From positions 2,976,001 to 3,040,000 of the forward strand of contig NC_065551.1 of assembly GCF_022605725.1 (NCBI RefSeq): a DNA stretch of 64,000 nucleotides, read 5' to 3'. Numbering within the stretch: the stretch's first letter is position 1; each line of letters begins with the position of its first letter. The translations under genes and the position numbers were made by a program. Of this stretch, positions 45,741-57,229 are shown piece after piece. This DNA comes from Anthonomus grandis grandis (lineage: Eukaryota; Arthropoda; Insecta; Coleoptera; Curculionidae). Below the pieces are notes generated by a model. It did no database searches. It saw nothing but the letters and a program-made list of their open reading frames with translations, and was not told where the DNA came from.

Positions 45741-48479
45741 AGATTGGCACTTATTTTCCTCCAACCCTTTTGGATAGGGTAGAAAGTCGGACCATCCCCT
45801 CCCACGTTGTAGGCGGTCTTTTTCTATTTTGCGAATTTTATTGCAAGGGTATTACCCAAATAATACCGTTAAAAGGTAAAAATACTGGTTGGGTGGTGGC
45901 AGAGTTACAAGATATAGAGATTAAATGTTTTTTTTATTTCTTAGTATTTTTAATTTCTTCAATTTTCTGGTATTTATGTTGTTAATAAAATAATTTCTAA
46001 TTGGTACGATAATAGTCTGTGTTTTCATCTCGTTATTTACCTGTTGTGCTTTTTAGTTGACAATATACGAGGAACGTAAAATTTAAATAAATTTAGCTTG
46101 AACGATGCATCTATAAATAAATAAAATAAGAAAAATTAAAAGAGTAAATAGAGATTACTAATAATTATGATCAAAACCAAAGGAAGTGACTCCTTACCGA
46201 TTTTGAATAATTTTTTTATATCAAAAATGACTTAAACCAATTCAGTGCAAATTTAAGCAATTGCTGATGGTTCAATTGCTGCCTTTAAAAAACTTATTGC
46301 TGATTGCTGATTAGCTAATTGCTGATCAATAGAAAACCTAAAGTTTAAAACGTTTTAAAGTCTATCTAAGTAGACCAATGTATTCTAATTCTTCTAACTC
46401 TATGAGCTTGTTGGTGAAACATACTATTTACATTTTTTAACTACCTGCAAAAAAATTATTTTAGCAAAAGCTAAAAAAAACAAAATTTCCGTGAAGTCGT
46501 AAAATAATTTAAAAAGGGGCCTTTCCTTTTGACCAGCATTCATAAAATGTAATATAACACAAATCTTGGGGCTCCAACTGCTCTAAAAAACTCAATAAAT
46601 TCTATTTGCAAATAAAATTATATTGCTCGAAGCGTAAAGAATTTTTGCAGTCCTAAATCTACGGGAAAAAAAATGAACGCCATAGGAGACGTGGTGAACA
46701 TACCTACGTATGTAGGGTTAGAAAAACGAACAATGACAATCCATGTCACTTTTACGGAACTCTAAATGATAAAATAAGTTCACCTACGATTGTTTTATGA
46801 CAAAAAAACCTGTTGGATTCATTGGCATTTTATAGGCATCTGCTAACGGCGATCTAAGTGCGGGTATACACGATTCAATTTCAACGGATGCGGTAGAAAC
46901 GCATCCGGTTCTACGGCATGGGATATACGCGATACACATTGCGTTGAAAACGGATATGCACTAAGAAAAATGCCAAAATTTAATTGCTTCGATACTTTCA
47001 TCAAGAAATAATGTCTTCATTGCTAAGAATTGTTTATGGTCTTGAAGCAGAAGATTTTTTGCGAGAGTCAGAATAACCTAACCATTAAAGGCATCCATAT
47101 TTTGAAAGTAAAGTACGCTGATGACCCGAGGTAGTCGCATCTCATCGACGCGGACAATGCGTGAAGATTCCCTAACCTGTATACAATTCCTTTTATAATC
47201 AGATTTGAAACGTGCGCGATAATTCTTCGAACCAATCATATACAAATCATTGCAATTGGTTCGCATGGGTGCAAAAATTAATACATCCTCGCATTTCTTT
47301 TGGTATAATTCTCTTTACCGCACTTTTACAAATGTTCAAAGAGTCTTATTTAAAAAAAATAATGCAGCCTTGGCTCAGTAAGATAATATTTAGCACAATA
47401 TTTGTTATGTGGAACAAAGACCATTCATCCATTAAGGAAAATTTTAAATACAAAGATTGAAAATTTAATGCAAATAACTTTAATCAGTTTTTGCATATTT
47501 TGGGAAATGTTCTTAAACTGGGTTATAACTTATCAGTGTAATTCACGTGAATAATTTTGCATACCTGCCATTATACTAACTTATTTAAAACGTTCACCCT
47601 TCCTAATTTCGAATCTCCAAAACAGAAAAAAGAATAATTTGACAAACCATCTTGCTCTCCCATGGTGTTTTGACAATCGAAAATGTGCAATGCTGACGCC
47701 TTAACATAAATCATTTTACTTTAAGCTATTTATAAGAGACACCGTAAGTAAGACCGACATTTTTGTTACCTACATTTTATGCAAATTTTCGGATTATGTA
47801 GTAAAAGGGTTGAAAATTGCAGTACGTAATTTAATGGTTCTTCGAAACCCAAGTAATAAAATACCATCAATGGCATTATTCTTTTATAAGTTATATACCT
47901 ACTCATATATTAAAATTTAAGGGATGGTTCTGAGTACAGCTTTACATTCGAAAATTCGTTTAATAGTATGTCTTTCTTATAATAATCTTATATATATTAA
48001 ATATTACCATACAAATATGCTTTGATTTAGCTTATTCTTATCCACAAAAAGTAGTTAGTTATTTTTAAGTCAGTAAAGCAGATGCTACAACTGGGGTAAA
48101 CTTCAACCAGCACTTAATACACTCCCCTAGCTATCTTAAATCTGCTCTTTGAGGCTCTGAGTACATTTCGGAAAACAACATTTAAAATCAAAAAAATCGC
48201 AAGATCAGTTGTAGAATTCTGCATGATTACTCTCCTCTGAAGATGTCCAAGATTTTCCTGCACTTAATTGTATTTAGTACCATTTCGTTGGTCTGCATAG
48301 CTATCAGGGTATTATCAGCAGCATTCGCCATTATAATTACATCTCGAACGCTTCTAAACGATTAACTGTACCCAGTAGCGGCCTTAAATCTCCAGATCTC
48401 TACCCCGTCAGTAACACACTGAACATATATACGATTTTACTATTCTCTGTCGTAATTTTAGGTTCAGATTATCATCGTA
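45741..48479. other. Upstream flank of giant, no gene seen
   Basis: 2.7 kb without transposon coding sequence, the longest such stretch beside the host gene, so enhancers are plausible. 46258-46330 holds four TGCTGAT motifs and one TGCTGCC. 46885-46907 holds a short hairpin (CGGATGCG/CGCATCCG). Short frames here show no domain. Confidence 0.35.
46258..46330 (+). repeat. Cluster of TTGCTGAT motifs
   Basis: Five TTGCTG words in about 70 bases, four of them TTGCTGAT, several with AAT before them. Either a decayed tandem repeat or a cluster of half-sites for a Maf-type bZIP factor. Confidence 0.45.
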
Positions 48480-49810
48480 GAATAGTAGTTTCATTTTTTG
48501 GAATATTGTTCGGATTATCTGTATTCTACATCTTTTTCCCTATCTGGATGTTCGGTGATTCTGATGCTGGCAGCATAAGAATTTTGTTCTTCTGCGTTTA
48601 CAGATTTTAGTAGATATTGTAGGTCTTCTAGTTTGTCATTTAGAATGACAGTGTCATCGACATATCGTATTGTATTCCTATATTTTAAATTGATTTGTAT
48701 TTCCATTTTTCGTTCTTGAGTAGCTCGTTTAACAATGTTGTACTTAATATATGTTAAAAAGTACTGACAGTATGCAGACCTGCCTGACGCCTTGTAGAAT
48801 TTGGCTTTCCGTTTAGTTGTGCTCTCTTTCCTACAAATATTCTCCTCTCGAACCGAATATTTGAAAATGTTCGGTGTGAAATTTCGTACCGACTGTTCTT
48901 GTGCCAAGAAATTCAAGGTAACCATTTCCAGCATCTTCTCAATTGAACTCAATGTATTTATTCGATATATCAAGCTAAATGTTCATGTATTCAGGTAATT
49001 ATTAAATATACCACCATTTTGTAGTAGGTAAAGATATTGAATTTATATTCTAGGGTTATAAAGTACTCGTCAGCAGCTTTAAAATGATGTGCTACAAGAC
49101 CACCCTTTCCATTTAATTTTTTTCCAAGATGGCGTCCAGCAGCCATCTTAAAATTTTCATCTGTTAATTTTGCTTTAAAACATAGTATTCATTCATCAAT
49201 TGCATTACCTCAAGTTTCAATATTTTGAATTGATCCGTTTAAAAAATAAAGAAGGGGAGGACATTCAAGAAAAGCACTGTATAAGCTTTCAGTGTTATAC
49301 TTTGTCCAAGGCCTTCTTGTTATCATCGAAACATATAAAAACGTTAAAACTTCCTGCGATGGTCACGACGTATTTGAGTAGTATGTTCAAAGCAAACAGT
49401 GCCTCTCTAGTTCCCAAAGTGTTTCTAAATTCAAATTGGGGTTCATCCAAATATGCCTCACATTTGGATCTTCTCCTCACATAAATAATTTTGAGAAAGA
49501 TCTTTAAGGTGTGGCTCCTAAGGCCTATTAGCTCACTGCATCGTTTCGCTCTTTAACTTTTTGAAATTAAAATGTATACAGATCTTCCGGTAAGTCTCCA
49601 GTCGTGCACACCGTATAAATCAGTTTGACCAAGATTCCAATGTCTTCTTCTTTAATTATTTGTACAGCACCGTTGGGATCAGGTTTTTTGGTTTTTGCAG
49701 ATTTTACTGAAAATAGAATCTTATTCTTGATATTTTTTGGTTTTCGTCTATGTCAGCGTGGTGGTCGAGGTTCTTGGCACGTTCAACGTTCTATGAAACC
49801 AAGTTAAATA
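48480..49810 (-). pseudogene. RTE-like reverse transcriptase, N-terminal and palm part
   Basis: Minus strand from 49810 down: LNGAVQIIKEEDIGILVKLI, TTGDLPEDLYTF, LIGLRSHTLKIFLKII, LDEPQFEFRNTLGTREALFA, VFICFDDNKKALDKV (first catalytic Asp), a 300-base stretch of lost frame, then YRNTIRYVDDTVILNDKLED (catalytic Asp-Asp, YADD changed to YVDD) and RITEHPDREKDVEYR. Order and signatures are those of the insect RTE-type LINE also seen at 39.9-40.8 kb. Frameshifted and dead. Confidence 0.8.
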
Positions 49811-50841
49811 AATATTTTGAATGCGCTCTGTAACATGTTGTAAACGTCACTTTTCCCAAAAGATAGTTCCAGTTAATTGAACCATGTAAAGTTTTTAAAA
49901 GAAAGACATCATATCTAAATTAAGGTAATCAATATGAGCAATAATAAGAAATTCCTATATTTGGAAATTTATTGCCATAATTCAGGTATAACTTTGCATA
50001 ACTTAAGAATTAAATTTTAGAAATTTCTATTAATACTTCTCTATTAATGCGAGATTTTATAGCATTGGATATAATACCTAATACCGATGAAAAAAGGTTT
50101 TTGACCTGACGAGCATCCTAATCTACTTGCTACTATGAATGAATAGCGATTTAACTCTTTAATATGAAAAGTGGCCAAGGAATGGGTTATTTTTATGGTG
50201 GACTCATAAAGCAATTTTATGAAATTGTACGAAACTGCTACCACTTTTCTTGCAGCTAGTGAAATACTGGGTTATATTCTTTATTTTATTGAATGTAGCT
50301 AATAAAAGAAAATTATTTTTATACTTATATTTATATTCTTACAATTATATTGGTCAGTAAAAAATTATTATACAAGAGTTATTAGACTTAAAAAATATTT
50401 CTTTTCTTTCTAATAATAATAATATTCTGGTGTTCAGTAATACCAAAATGTTAAAGTTTGCGGAAACGGAAGAGTTGGACAGTTAATATCACCCAATGTA
50501 TTCCACCTTTTCAAAGGGAGTAAAATGAAGAGAAAAGGGGGAGAGCCGTTAGCTGAACTGTCAAGTGGATGATTCACAATAAATAATACTAGGGGCGATA
50601 AAGGGTTTGACACCCATTCGTTCATTGTGATCCTGTATGCCAGACATTTGTCACACGACTGTAAAATTTCAATCTACCGTTAAAGCTTAGAAATAATTTT
50701 CGCAATCCTTTTTGCGTTTATTTTTACTATAGTGTAAGAAATTAATTAGAATAGACTTATGATTATATTTTAAACTGATGATTAAATAATTAAATCCACC
50801 CTAATAAGAAAAAAAATATATCATTTAGATAACATATTTTC
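49811..50841. other. Intergenic, no gene seen
   Basis: AT-rich; small frames at 50044-50244 and 50434-50625 have no known domain. Confidence 0.35.
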
Positions 50842-50933
50842 ATCAGGAAAGTCAAATAGAACGCCAACACGTATTCAGTGTAAGAAAATATGGTTTTTAA
50901 GTTTGTGTTGGTGTTCTGTTTGACTTTCCTGAT
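50842..50933. repeat. 92-base hairpin, microRNA-precursor-like or mini foldback
   Basis: Arms 50842-50870 and 50905-50933 pair over 29 bases with two mismatches, around a 34-base loop. Length, near-perfect stem and loop size are in the range of a pre-miRNA, but a small transposon foldback gives the same picture. Confidence 0.4.
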
Positions 50934-50989
50934 AATCAATTACAGCGTACAATTGTCGAAATTCAATAATCTATTTTTTATTTTGTATA

Positions 50990-52305
50990 TAAAGGATGCT
51001 TCAATATGAACGCAAGATTTCAGTTACAGATTAAGTATAACTAAAAATTAAGCTATAGTTAATCTGTGTTTCAGTGTAAAATATAACATAGTTTTCTATA
51101 GCAAAGTATTAAAATATTTATTGACCCAAAAAATATATATTTGGGAATTATGCATGAAACAAAATATGTTGTAAATGGCCACCACGGCTTCGCTGGCATA
51201 GGTATTCTTTTGACAAAATTTTCAATAAAGTTATTGTATATATGTAGTAGTATGTCATTGATACGGCGTCTAATTTCGGCTTTCAATGCTTTGATGGTTG
51301 CCGGCTTATTGGCATAAACCTGTGACTTCTGATAACCCCACAGCCAGAAGTCTAAAGGCGATAAATCGCAAGAGGGTGGAGGCCAACTCTAGTCACCTAA
51401 TCGGGAAATGAGACGAAGAAGCAAATTCGTACAAGATCGCCAATGTTTCACAGGCGGTATGACATGTGGCGGTATGACATTTCACTGTCCTGCTAAAACC
51501 ACATACCGTCAAGATCAATAGCTTTCAAATAAGGCACAAGAAACTGTGTTCTTATAGAACGATAACGTTCGTCGTTCCCCGTTACTGCATTACCTTCTTT
51601 GTTTTCGAAGAAAAACGGTCGAAATATTCCTCCAGACCATAATGCACACCATACATTGACACGTTGTGGATGCATTGCTTTCTGTTCAATCATTCGTGGA
51701 TTTTCTAAGACCCAAATGCGACAGTTGCCTATTAATCACACCATCGAGGTAAAAATGGGCCTCGTTAATGAAAATGTGTTTGCAAAATCAGCAGGTTGCT
51801 CAAGGATCCAATTGGTGCATTCCCTTGGCTGCTCATGATCTGCTGGCAGAAGCTGTTGAGTCAGTTGAATTTTGTAGGCATGCAGGTGTAAATGTTTAGT
51901 GCGAATTCGCTGAAGATTACCTGTTGAAATGTCCAATTATTGTTGTCACACTCTCGCGAACAGCCATGATGTTTTGTTCTGAACCACCTCTACGAGCTCG
52001 TAGCGTGTGTTTCACATCGCTAACCGAACCAGTATCTTCGATTTTTTTTTTTTTTTACATTAAATAAATTAGGAACATTATTTCGACCGAATATTGGACG
52101 CACTTTAGGAATAGTGGCAATTGACCTTTCACCATTTTGATAATAATTTTTTAAAATCAGGACGCGTTGTTCTACAGTGTAATGTTCCATATTTACTAGG
52201 TTTCATCTGTCAACTTTCGATGTATCACGTCATAATCATGTGACATTATGATTGTCCAATGTGGCGCGCAATTCAAATCTTGCGTTTTTATTGAAACAGC
52301 CTTTA
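50990..52305. mobile_element. Mariner-like element with 31-bp terminal inverted repeats
   Basis: Left TIR 50990-51020 (TAAAGGATGCTTCAATATGA...) and inverted right TIR 52275-52305 match at 27 of 31 positions. Both ends are flanked by TA. At 1316 bp it has the size of a complete autonomous element with its transposase on the minus strand. Confidence 0.9.
51148..52190 (-). pseudogene. DUF4817/DDE_3 mariner-like transposase, frameshifted
   Basis: The start ATG at 52190 opens MEHYTVEQRVLILKNYYQNG, the DUF4817 helix-turn-helix. Later blocks: LHLHAYKIQLTQQLLPADHE near 51870, WILEQPADFANTF and a HIFINEARFYLDG-like block (first catalytic Asp region) near 51760, EQKAMHPQRVNVWCALWSGG, FFFENKEGNAVTGNDERYRS, LDGMWF (start of the WFQQDGA block), then damage, and IKALKAEIRRRINDIL near 51270. 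Several frameshifts; a stretch around 51480 with GGTATGACAT repeated suggests local duplication where the second Asp should be. Confidence 0.8.
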
Positions 52306-52439
52306 TATCATATGTGGAGAATTTTGAATAAATGCGCCATTGAAAGAAAAAACGCTAATTTTTTTGGTTTTTAACCATATAAAGTAGCTTATAGACTTTA
52401 CGTATTTATTATTATATGTTGAATGTTTACTTTTTTTAT

Positions 52440-52860
52440 TTTGAGTTTTTATTATTAGTGAGATAAAAATGAGGATTTGTAGCTATTAAGGGTACTGCAG
52501 TTTGTGGAAAAACAGATAATTTCTCCAATGTCTACTACTAAACTATTAGGACAGTAACTGGTTCCGAGTAGCGGCAACAACTTAAGATCATCCATATAAA
52601 GTAGATTATTAAGTCTGGCTAGTTCTCTATTGTTATTCTTAATAGCAAATCCATACCTGGTTGAATTTAATTGACTTAAGGGTGGATTCATGGCAAGGCA
52701 AAACGACAACGGGCTTAGGGAGGGAATTCCCCTGATATATACTTCTCCGAATTGGGATTTTTATCCCTGTGGGGAGCTCAAGAATATTCGTTGTCCGCCA
52801 TATTAACATAGTGGATGCCAAAAAGGAAATGAAGCGGTTGTCTATATAATAAGTATAGTA
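52440..52860 (-). pseudogene. R2-like reverse transcriptase fragment
   Basis: Minus strand: LPTGIKIPIRRSIYQGNSLP (RT block IRRGIFQGDSLSPL), a LALNPPLSQLN stretch, IKNNNRELARLNNLLYMDDL with the catalytic Asp-Asp as YMDD, then KLLPLLGT. This matches the R2-type family whose later part is at 60.8-63.4 kb; the two pieces do not overlap in domain, and both are dead. Confidence 0.72.
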
Positions 52861-53039
52861 ACATCTAACCCATTAACGTGGCATTGCATCGAAGCCTCTC
52901 CGTAATAGATGTAGGGAAAGGTTCCTCTTTGTGTTGTAGGTCTGATTGCAGATACATGATGCTGATCTGTTGCTAGTCTGATGCCGGATCCTGTCTGCTA
53001 TTTTGATTGCAATGACTAGGTAAGTGGTATGTTGACCAT

Positions 53040-53425
53040 AGTTTCTTAATCGAATAGTTTGTATCGGATGTGATCGATCTAAGTAGTCGCCTAATCTTCT
53101 CTTTTTCTAGAAGCGTCACAACCTTTCGTGGGTCTTAGTTGTCCAACAAAACCTCCTTCGAGTCCCGCCTTCCCAAGATTTTTACATCCTCTCTGATATT
53201 GTCCCTCCATCTCAGTCTTCTCAAAGGTCACTTTCCTACAGCGTTTTTCTCCCATATTCTCTTAATAAAACATTTATTCGGGGATCTCTGTACGTGTTCG
53301 GCCCACCTGAGCCTTTGTGCTTATGTACTTCTTGAACTACTTATTCGTTCGTTTTGACCCGTTCTCGCATCAACTGTAGTTTCAAAGATTTTCCGCAACA
53401 TCTTTCTTTCAAAGAGTCTAAGCGC
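53040..53425 (-). pseudogene. LINE C-terminal fragment
   Basis: Minus strand: FERKMLRKIFETTVDARTGQ, then AQRLRWAEHVQRSPNKCF and WRDNIREDVKILG. These are the ends of insect RTE/CR1-like pol proteins (RLRWLGHVxR and WxDxI blocks). Several stops. Confidence 0.62.
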
Positions 53426-53559
53426 TAGTTTGTTCTATTTTACAACTTATTTCCTACAATTTGAAAAATTGTTTATTAAATAAATGCATATTCTATTGTA
53501 ATTCGTTGCCGACGATTTTTTTTGGCACTGGTTTAACCAACTGGATACCTTCTCATTGC

Positions 53560-53770
53560 CTAAGATTATCACGGAAATCTGTTTGTGTTTTTCAAGTGAC
53601 CCTAGAGAAAAAAATCGAGGAGTGTTACATCTGGTGATCTTGGTGGCCATTCTATTAGACCTCTTTTTCTAATCCAGCGCTCTGCAAATGTATCATTTAA
53701 ATATTGCCCTACAGGAAGAACTCTCCATAGTGAGGTAGCGCTCCACCTTTGACTAATTTATTAAAATATT
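53560..53770 (-). pseudogene. Mariner-like transposase 3' fragment
   Basis: Minus strand: GQYLNDTFAERWIRKRGLIE and WPPRSPDVTLLDFFLWGHLK. The SPDxxxxDFFLWG block with the last catalytic Asp is diagnostic of DDE_3 mariner-like transposases. It is the same type as the element at 51-52.3 kb but a separate copy. Confidence 0.75.
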
Positions 53771-54239
53771 TGCTTAAACTTAAATCACAGTACAAAAAAT
53801 TAACAAATGGGTGAACACGAGCTTAAAAAAACCACAGTAAATTATAAAAAAAACTTTAAAAAAAAGATAAATAAATACATCAAAGTACTTTTGTGATTCA
53901 AAGTACAAAATACAAATTCTTAGTAAAGATGAATGCTTACAAAGATTTGTCCTGAGTGTGGAATTATAGAATATATATGAATATGTAGGATATAGAATAA
54001 AGTGAATGTTTTTTTTGCAAAATTTAATGAGAATAACCAATATCTGGATATTGACTAAGATATTTAAAGAAGATAAGATATCTAAACATTTTTACAAATT
54101 ATCAATGTGAATTTGGTAGTAAGGAGACGATATTACAGAAACGTAATCAAGTTTGGATTTGATAAATGCATAGCAGAGTATTTTAAGCGTTGAGCTGTTA
54201 TGAAATAATTTAGAATTTCATATTAATAGAACCAAGTGA
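53771..54239. other. AT-rich spacer, no gene seen
   Basis: Very AT-rich. The reading frame at 53780-54040 is hydrophobic (Phe, Ile, Tyr) because of base composition; it is not a supported gene. Confidence 0.35.
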
Positions 54240-55050
54240 CGTAAAACACTCTGCTATAAGATTGTTTATATGGTGTACAATAAAAAGTTTGCTATCAAAG
54301 ATCAAGATCTCTAGAACTCTCCACACGAGGTAGAGTTACTCCATTTATTTTATATTCAATCAGCATTTTAATGAATATGTCATAACATTACACTTATTAG
54401 CATTTAAAAATAGTCTGTTGTTGTTACACTATTTAGCCAATATATTAACCGCTGACTGATGGCTGTCATGCATGTCCTTTACATACATCATAAAGATCGA
54501 CTATACTATAATAAAGATGCTACACAGTAACGAGCCAAATATAGATCATTAGGGGACCCCAAGGTTGACCCCCAAACAATCCAAAAGAATGAAGATTGAT
54601 ATATACTCTGTGAAATCCTTGATCTAAAGTATCCGCCACAAACTGTATAAAATAAAAAAGATTGGTTACTATGGATTTTTATTCTATAAGCCCATGCTGA
54701 GAGTTAGTAAACTTCTGTTTCAATTGAAAAATAAGTGTTCATGAATGTACATGTAACATTTAGTAAAATTCTTAAACATATGCAGGTAGCAAGTATACAG
54801 AGGACTCTGTTTATCCCCTTTTTTAAATATGGGAATCATTTTAGAAATTTGCCAAATTTGCCAAATGCCAGAGTTTTGCAGCCGAAGAGAGTAGAACGTG
54901 ATTTTGGCAATACACATACGCAATCATAAAGAAAACTGAGGGAATTTTATCTGGACCTACTATTCCTTTAGGGTTCACTTTCTTCAAGCAGTCAAATACC
55001 TCAGTCACAATAGAACATACATCCCACTCCCTATATCTGAGCATCCAGAG
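54240..55050 (-). pseudogene. Jockey-like reverse transcriptase remnant
   Basis: Minus strand: FDCLKKVNPKGIVGPDKIPS (fingers block), LANFKMIPIFKKGDKQS, then loss of frame, LGVNLGVP near 54570, ILAK followed by LFLNANKCNVMTYSLK near 54390 (the region after the Asp-Asp pair) and a decayed thumb. Inactive. Confidence 0.68.
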
Positions 55051-55749
55051 CAGTGGAAAACTAAGTTGGTTTTGACATCATATAGGCAATGTGTAAGCAG
55101 TTTCCGAATGCACTAAAAAATTAAGTAGCTTCATTCAAGGCTTCGTGTACCTGGTCATTGTCATATTCTCGCAGTTGGTCAACGGCTGTAGCAGAGGTCT
55201 TTTAATTATTGCAACAGCCATGAAAAATATGTGAAACGTATGTAAGAAGTTATATAAAATCTTTTTTTCTATTGGACTCTTAAATGGATAAAGCAGATCC
55301 GCATTATCAACAGTTTGGGATCATGGGGATTGCGTTTTGCTATTTTAACTGCGTTAAATGGGACCATCCTTGAGCTTGAGTACTTATATATTGGCGTTTT
55401 GATTTATTCGAAAATTTGATCCATGGCATTTTCATCCACTCCATCTTAGAGAACTATCTGAAGAAATTTTTCTATTAGTAATAGCGTCCTCCAGTTTCTT
55501 GGTAGAAAAAAATACTTTTTTTTGTCATTTCAACTACTTGAAATGGCTTTCGCTTCCGTGCAGATTTAATTATAGTCATTCAGTGCTCCGGTATAAACAC
55601 ATTTTTATGGAACTTTTTTTCTTTCTCTACAATGCCAAAATCCTGATCACAAGGAAGATATGAGTGGCCTGATACTCGAAGCTTGTGATTTATTTCAGTA
55701 ATAGAAAATTTCGTGGAACAGTCATGAAGTAACTATTATTAATTTCGTT
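55051..55749. other. Spacer, no gene seen
   Basis: Minus-strand pieces near 55100-55450 may be the 5' continuation of the adjacent retrotransposon; none is certain. Confidence 0.3.
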
Positions 55750-56665
55750 TTATCATTTTATTGAAAAAGCTAACTTACCTAAGCAATATGTCCAAAGTTG
55801 ACGTTTATAGTATGTTATTCCTGTGGACAAAACTGGAGTGGGCAAAGTTTTCATTAAATCAAACGCAATGGCAACTGTTTCGTTTTCTTTAACTGCTTTT
55901 TCTTGTCCATCTAATGTCATTTCATTTCTTGCCAACTCTGCTTTTCGAAGATGTAGATCTTTTTGTATTTTCAAGTTTTTTTTTCTTCGTCAGTACTAAC
56001 TTTAAGTTTATTATTCAATTCATCGCATTTGCGACAGCTATCCGTTATTGGAGCATGAAAATGGTGGTTAAAGTGACTACTGCAAATATTTCCAAATACA
56101 TGATTGATGACAGGCGACGCGTACTGCTCTTTATATAGATTGTATAATATTTGAATACTTAAATTAGGTGCCAAATATTTCCTTTGGCCACTCTTAGCTT
56201 TGGAGTAATGTGACTCAAAAATAGGTAATCTTTCTATAAAGTCGTTAACCTCTTGAACCTTCGGATCAGCGTTTTCCTTGCCGAAGGATGTTTTTCCCGT
56301 TTATACGGAAGGATTCCCTCTGATTTTGAACCCTTCACAATCTGCTATCCCAAATTTGCAAAATTTGCTTAAAAAACTCTTTGCATACTTTCACATCAGT
56401 TCAATTTTCATTTAGCAAACTATAAACCCTTGTCATAATTCGTCAATTATTTGTCAAAACTTGCCAAATTATAAACATTTTCAAAAAGTTTCTTACCATT
56501 CGTTTTCGTTTTTTTGCCTTTTTTCCTACCAAAGTCCCATCTTGTTCCTCCATGTTATCTTCAACTTGCCGTTGAAGGTCAGAGTCTAAATCGCTACGTG
56601 ATGAAGGCTGATAACCAGACTCTTCATCCATAGCATAAAGATCAGAATAATCCCAAGAAGTATCT
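55750..56665 (-). pseudogene. Decayed multi-exon gene of a repeated insect family
   Basis: Minus strand. One exon starts after TTGTTTATTTTAG (56665) and reads DTSWDYSDLYAMDEESGYQP, an acidic stretch, then KKAKKRKRM with a GTAAGA donor near 56499. The next block (about 56290-55975) reads GKTSFGKENADPKVQEVNDF, IERLPIFESHYSKAKSGQRK, LAPNLSIQILYNLYKEQYAS, and a Cys pair in ITDSCRKCDELN. A poly-A frameshift near 55978 leads to IQKDLHLRKAELARNEM, AIAFDLMKTLPTPVLSTGIT, YYKRQLWTYCLG and a GTAAGT donor near 55779. I recognise the order as that of an uncharacterised, often multi-copy insect protein; its role is unknown to me, and mobility is suspected. Confidence 0.6.
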
Positions 56666-56822
56666 AAAATAAACAAAAATAGTATTGTTAATAAGTATTG
56701 AAAACATACAGGGTCTAAAAAACCATAAAATTTGTAGTATTTGCAGTTTCGGCAGTATCTAACGAAAATAACAAGCACGTTTTAACCTAAGCGCACGTAA
56801 ACAAATGATAATCTTAACGTAA

Positions 56823-57020
56823 TAGTGGCCTAACCCACCATAGGCCAGTATAATATTAAAACACGGGAAAATATTATGTAAATGTTAAAGTAGAACTTGT
56901 GGCGACATATATACATAAAGTGTAAAATCGGTTAGGCCGCTTTGTTATCGAATCTTTGGGTATTCGGCAAATATTTTGCAGGTTAACCTTAATATTGAAT
57001 TTTTGTGGGTTAGGCCACTT
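56823..57020. mobile_element. 198-bp Harbinger-type MITE
   Basis: AGTGGCCTAACCCAC near the left end and its exact inverted copy at the right end, flanked by the duplication TAA (56820-56822 and 57021-57023). A 3-base TAA/TTA duplication is the mark of PIF/Harbinger insertions. A third GGTTAGGCC word lies inside. Confidence 0.82.
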
Positions 57021-57049
57021 TAATTCTCAACGTTTCAACTAATGTAAAT

Positions 57050-57174
57050 GATCCACATGGGTACGTGATCACGGATCCGTTGCAACCACGTGACTGCTCT
57101 CGACCAATAAGGGTTTGTTATGGTTAATTGCCATTGGTTGATATCCGATCCGTGATCACGTACCCATGTGGATC
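57050..57174. repeat. 125-bp perfect-arm hairpin
   Basis: Arms 57050-57077 and 57147-57174 are perfect 28-bp inverted copies (GATCCACATGGGTACGTGAT...). Each arm contains the palindrome GTGATCAC. The 69-base loop holds CACGTG and a TTGGT/ACCAA pair that lengthens the fold. Likely a small foldback transposon; no target duplication was certain. Confidence 0.75.
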
Positions 57175-57229
57175 CAGGCTTACTATTAATAAGGATGGCC
57201 AACAATAGAACTGAAAATTTGCAGGGCGG

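Noticed and set aside
53780..54040. 86-codon hydrophobic minus-strand frame that could look like a membrane protein
   Set aside because: The Phe/Ile/Tyr content follows from extreme AT richness; no start context, no neighbour support.
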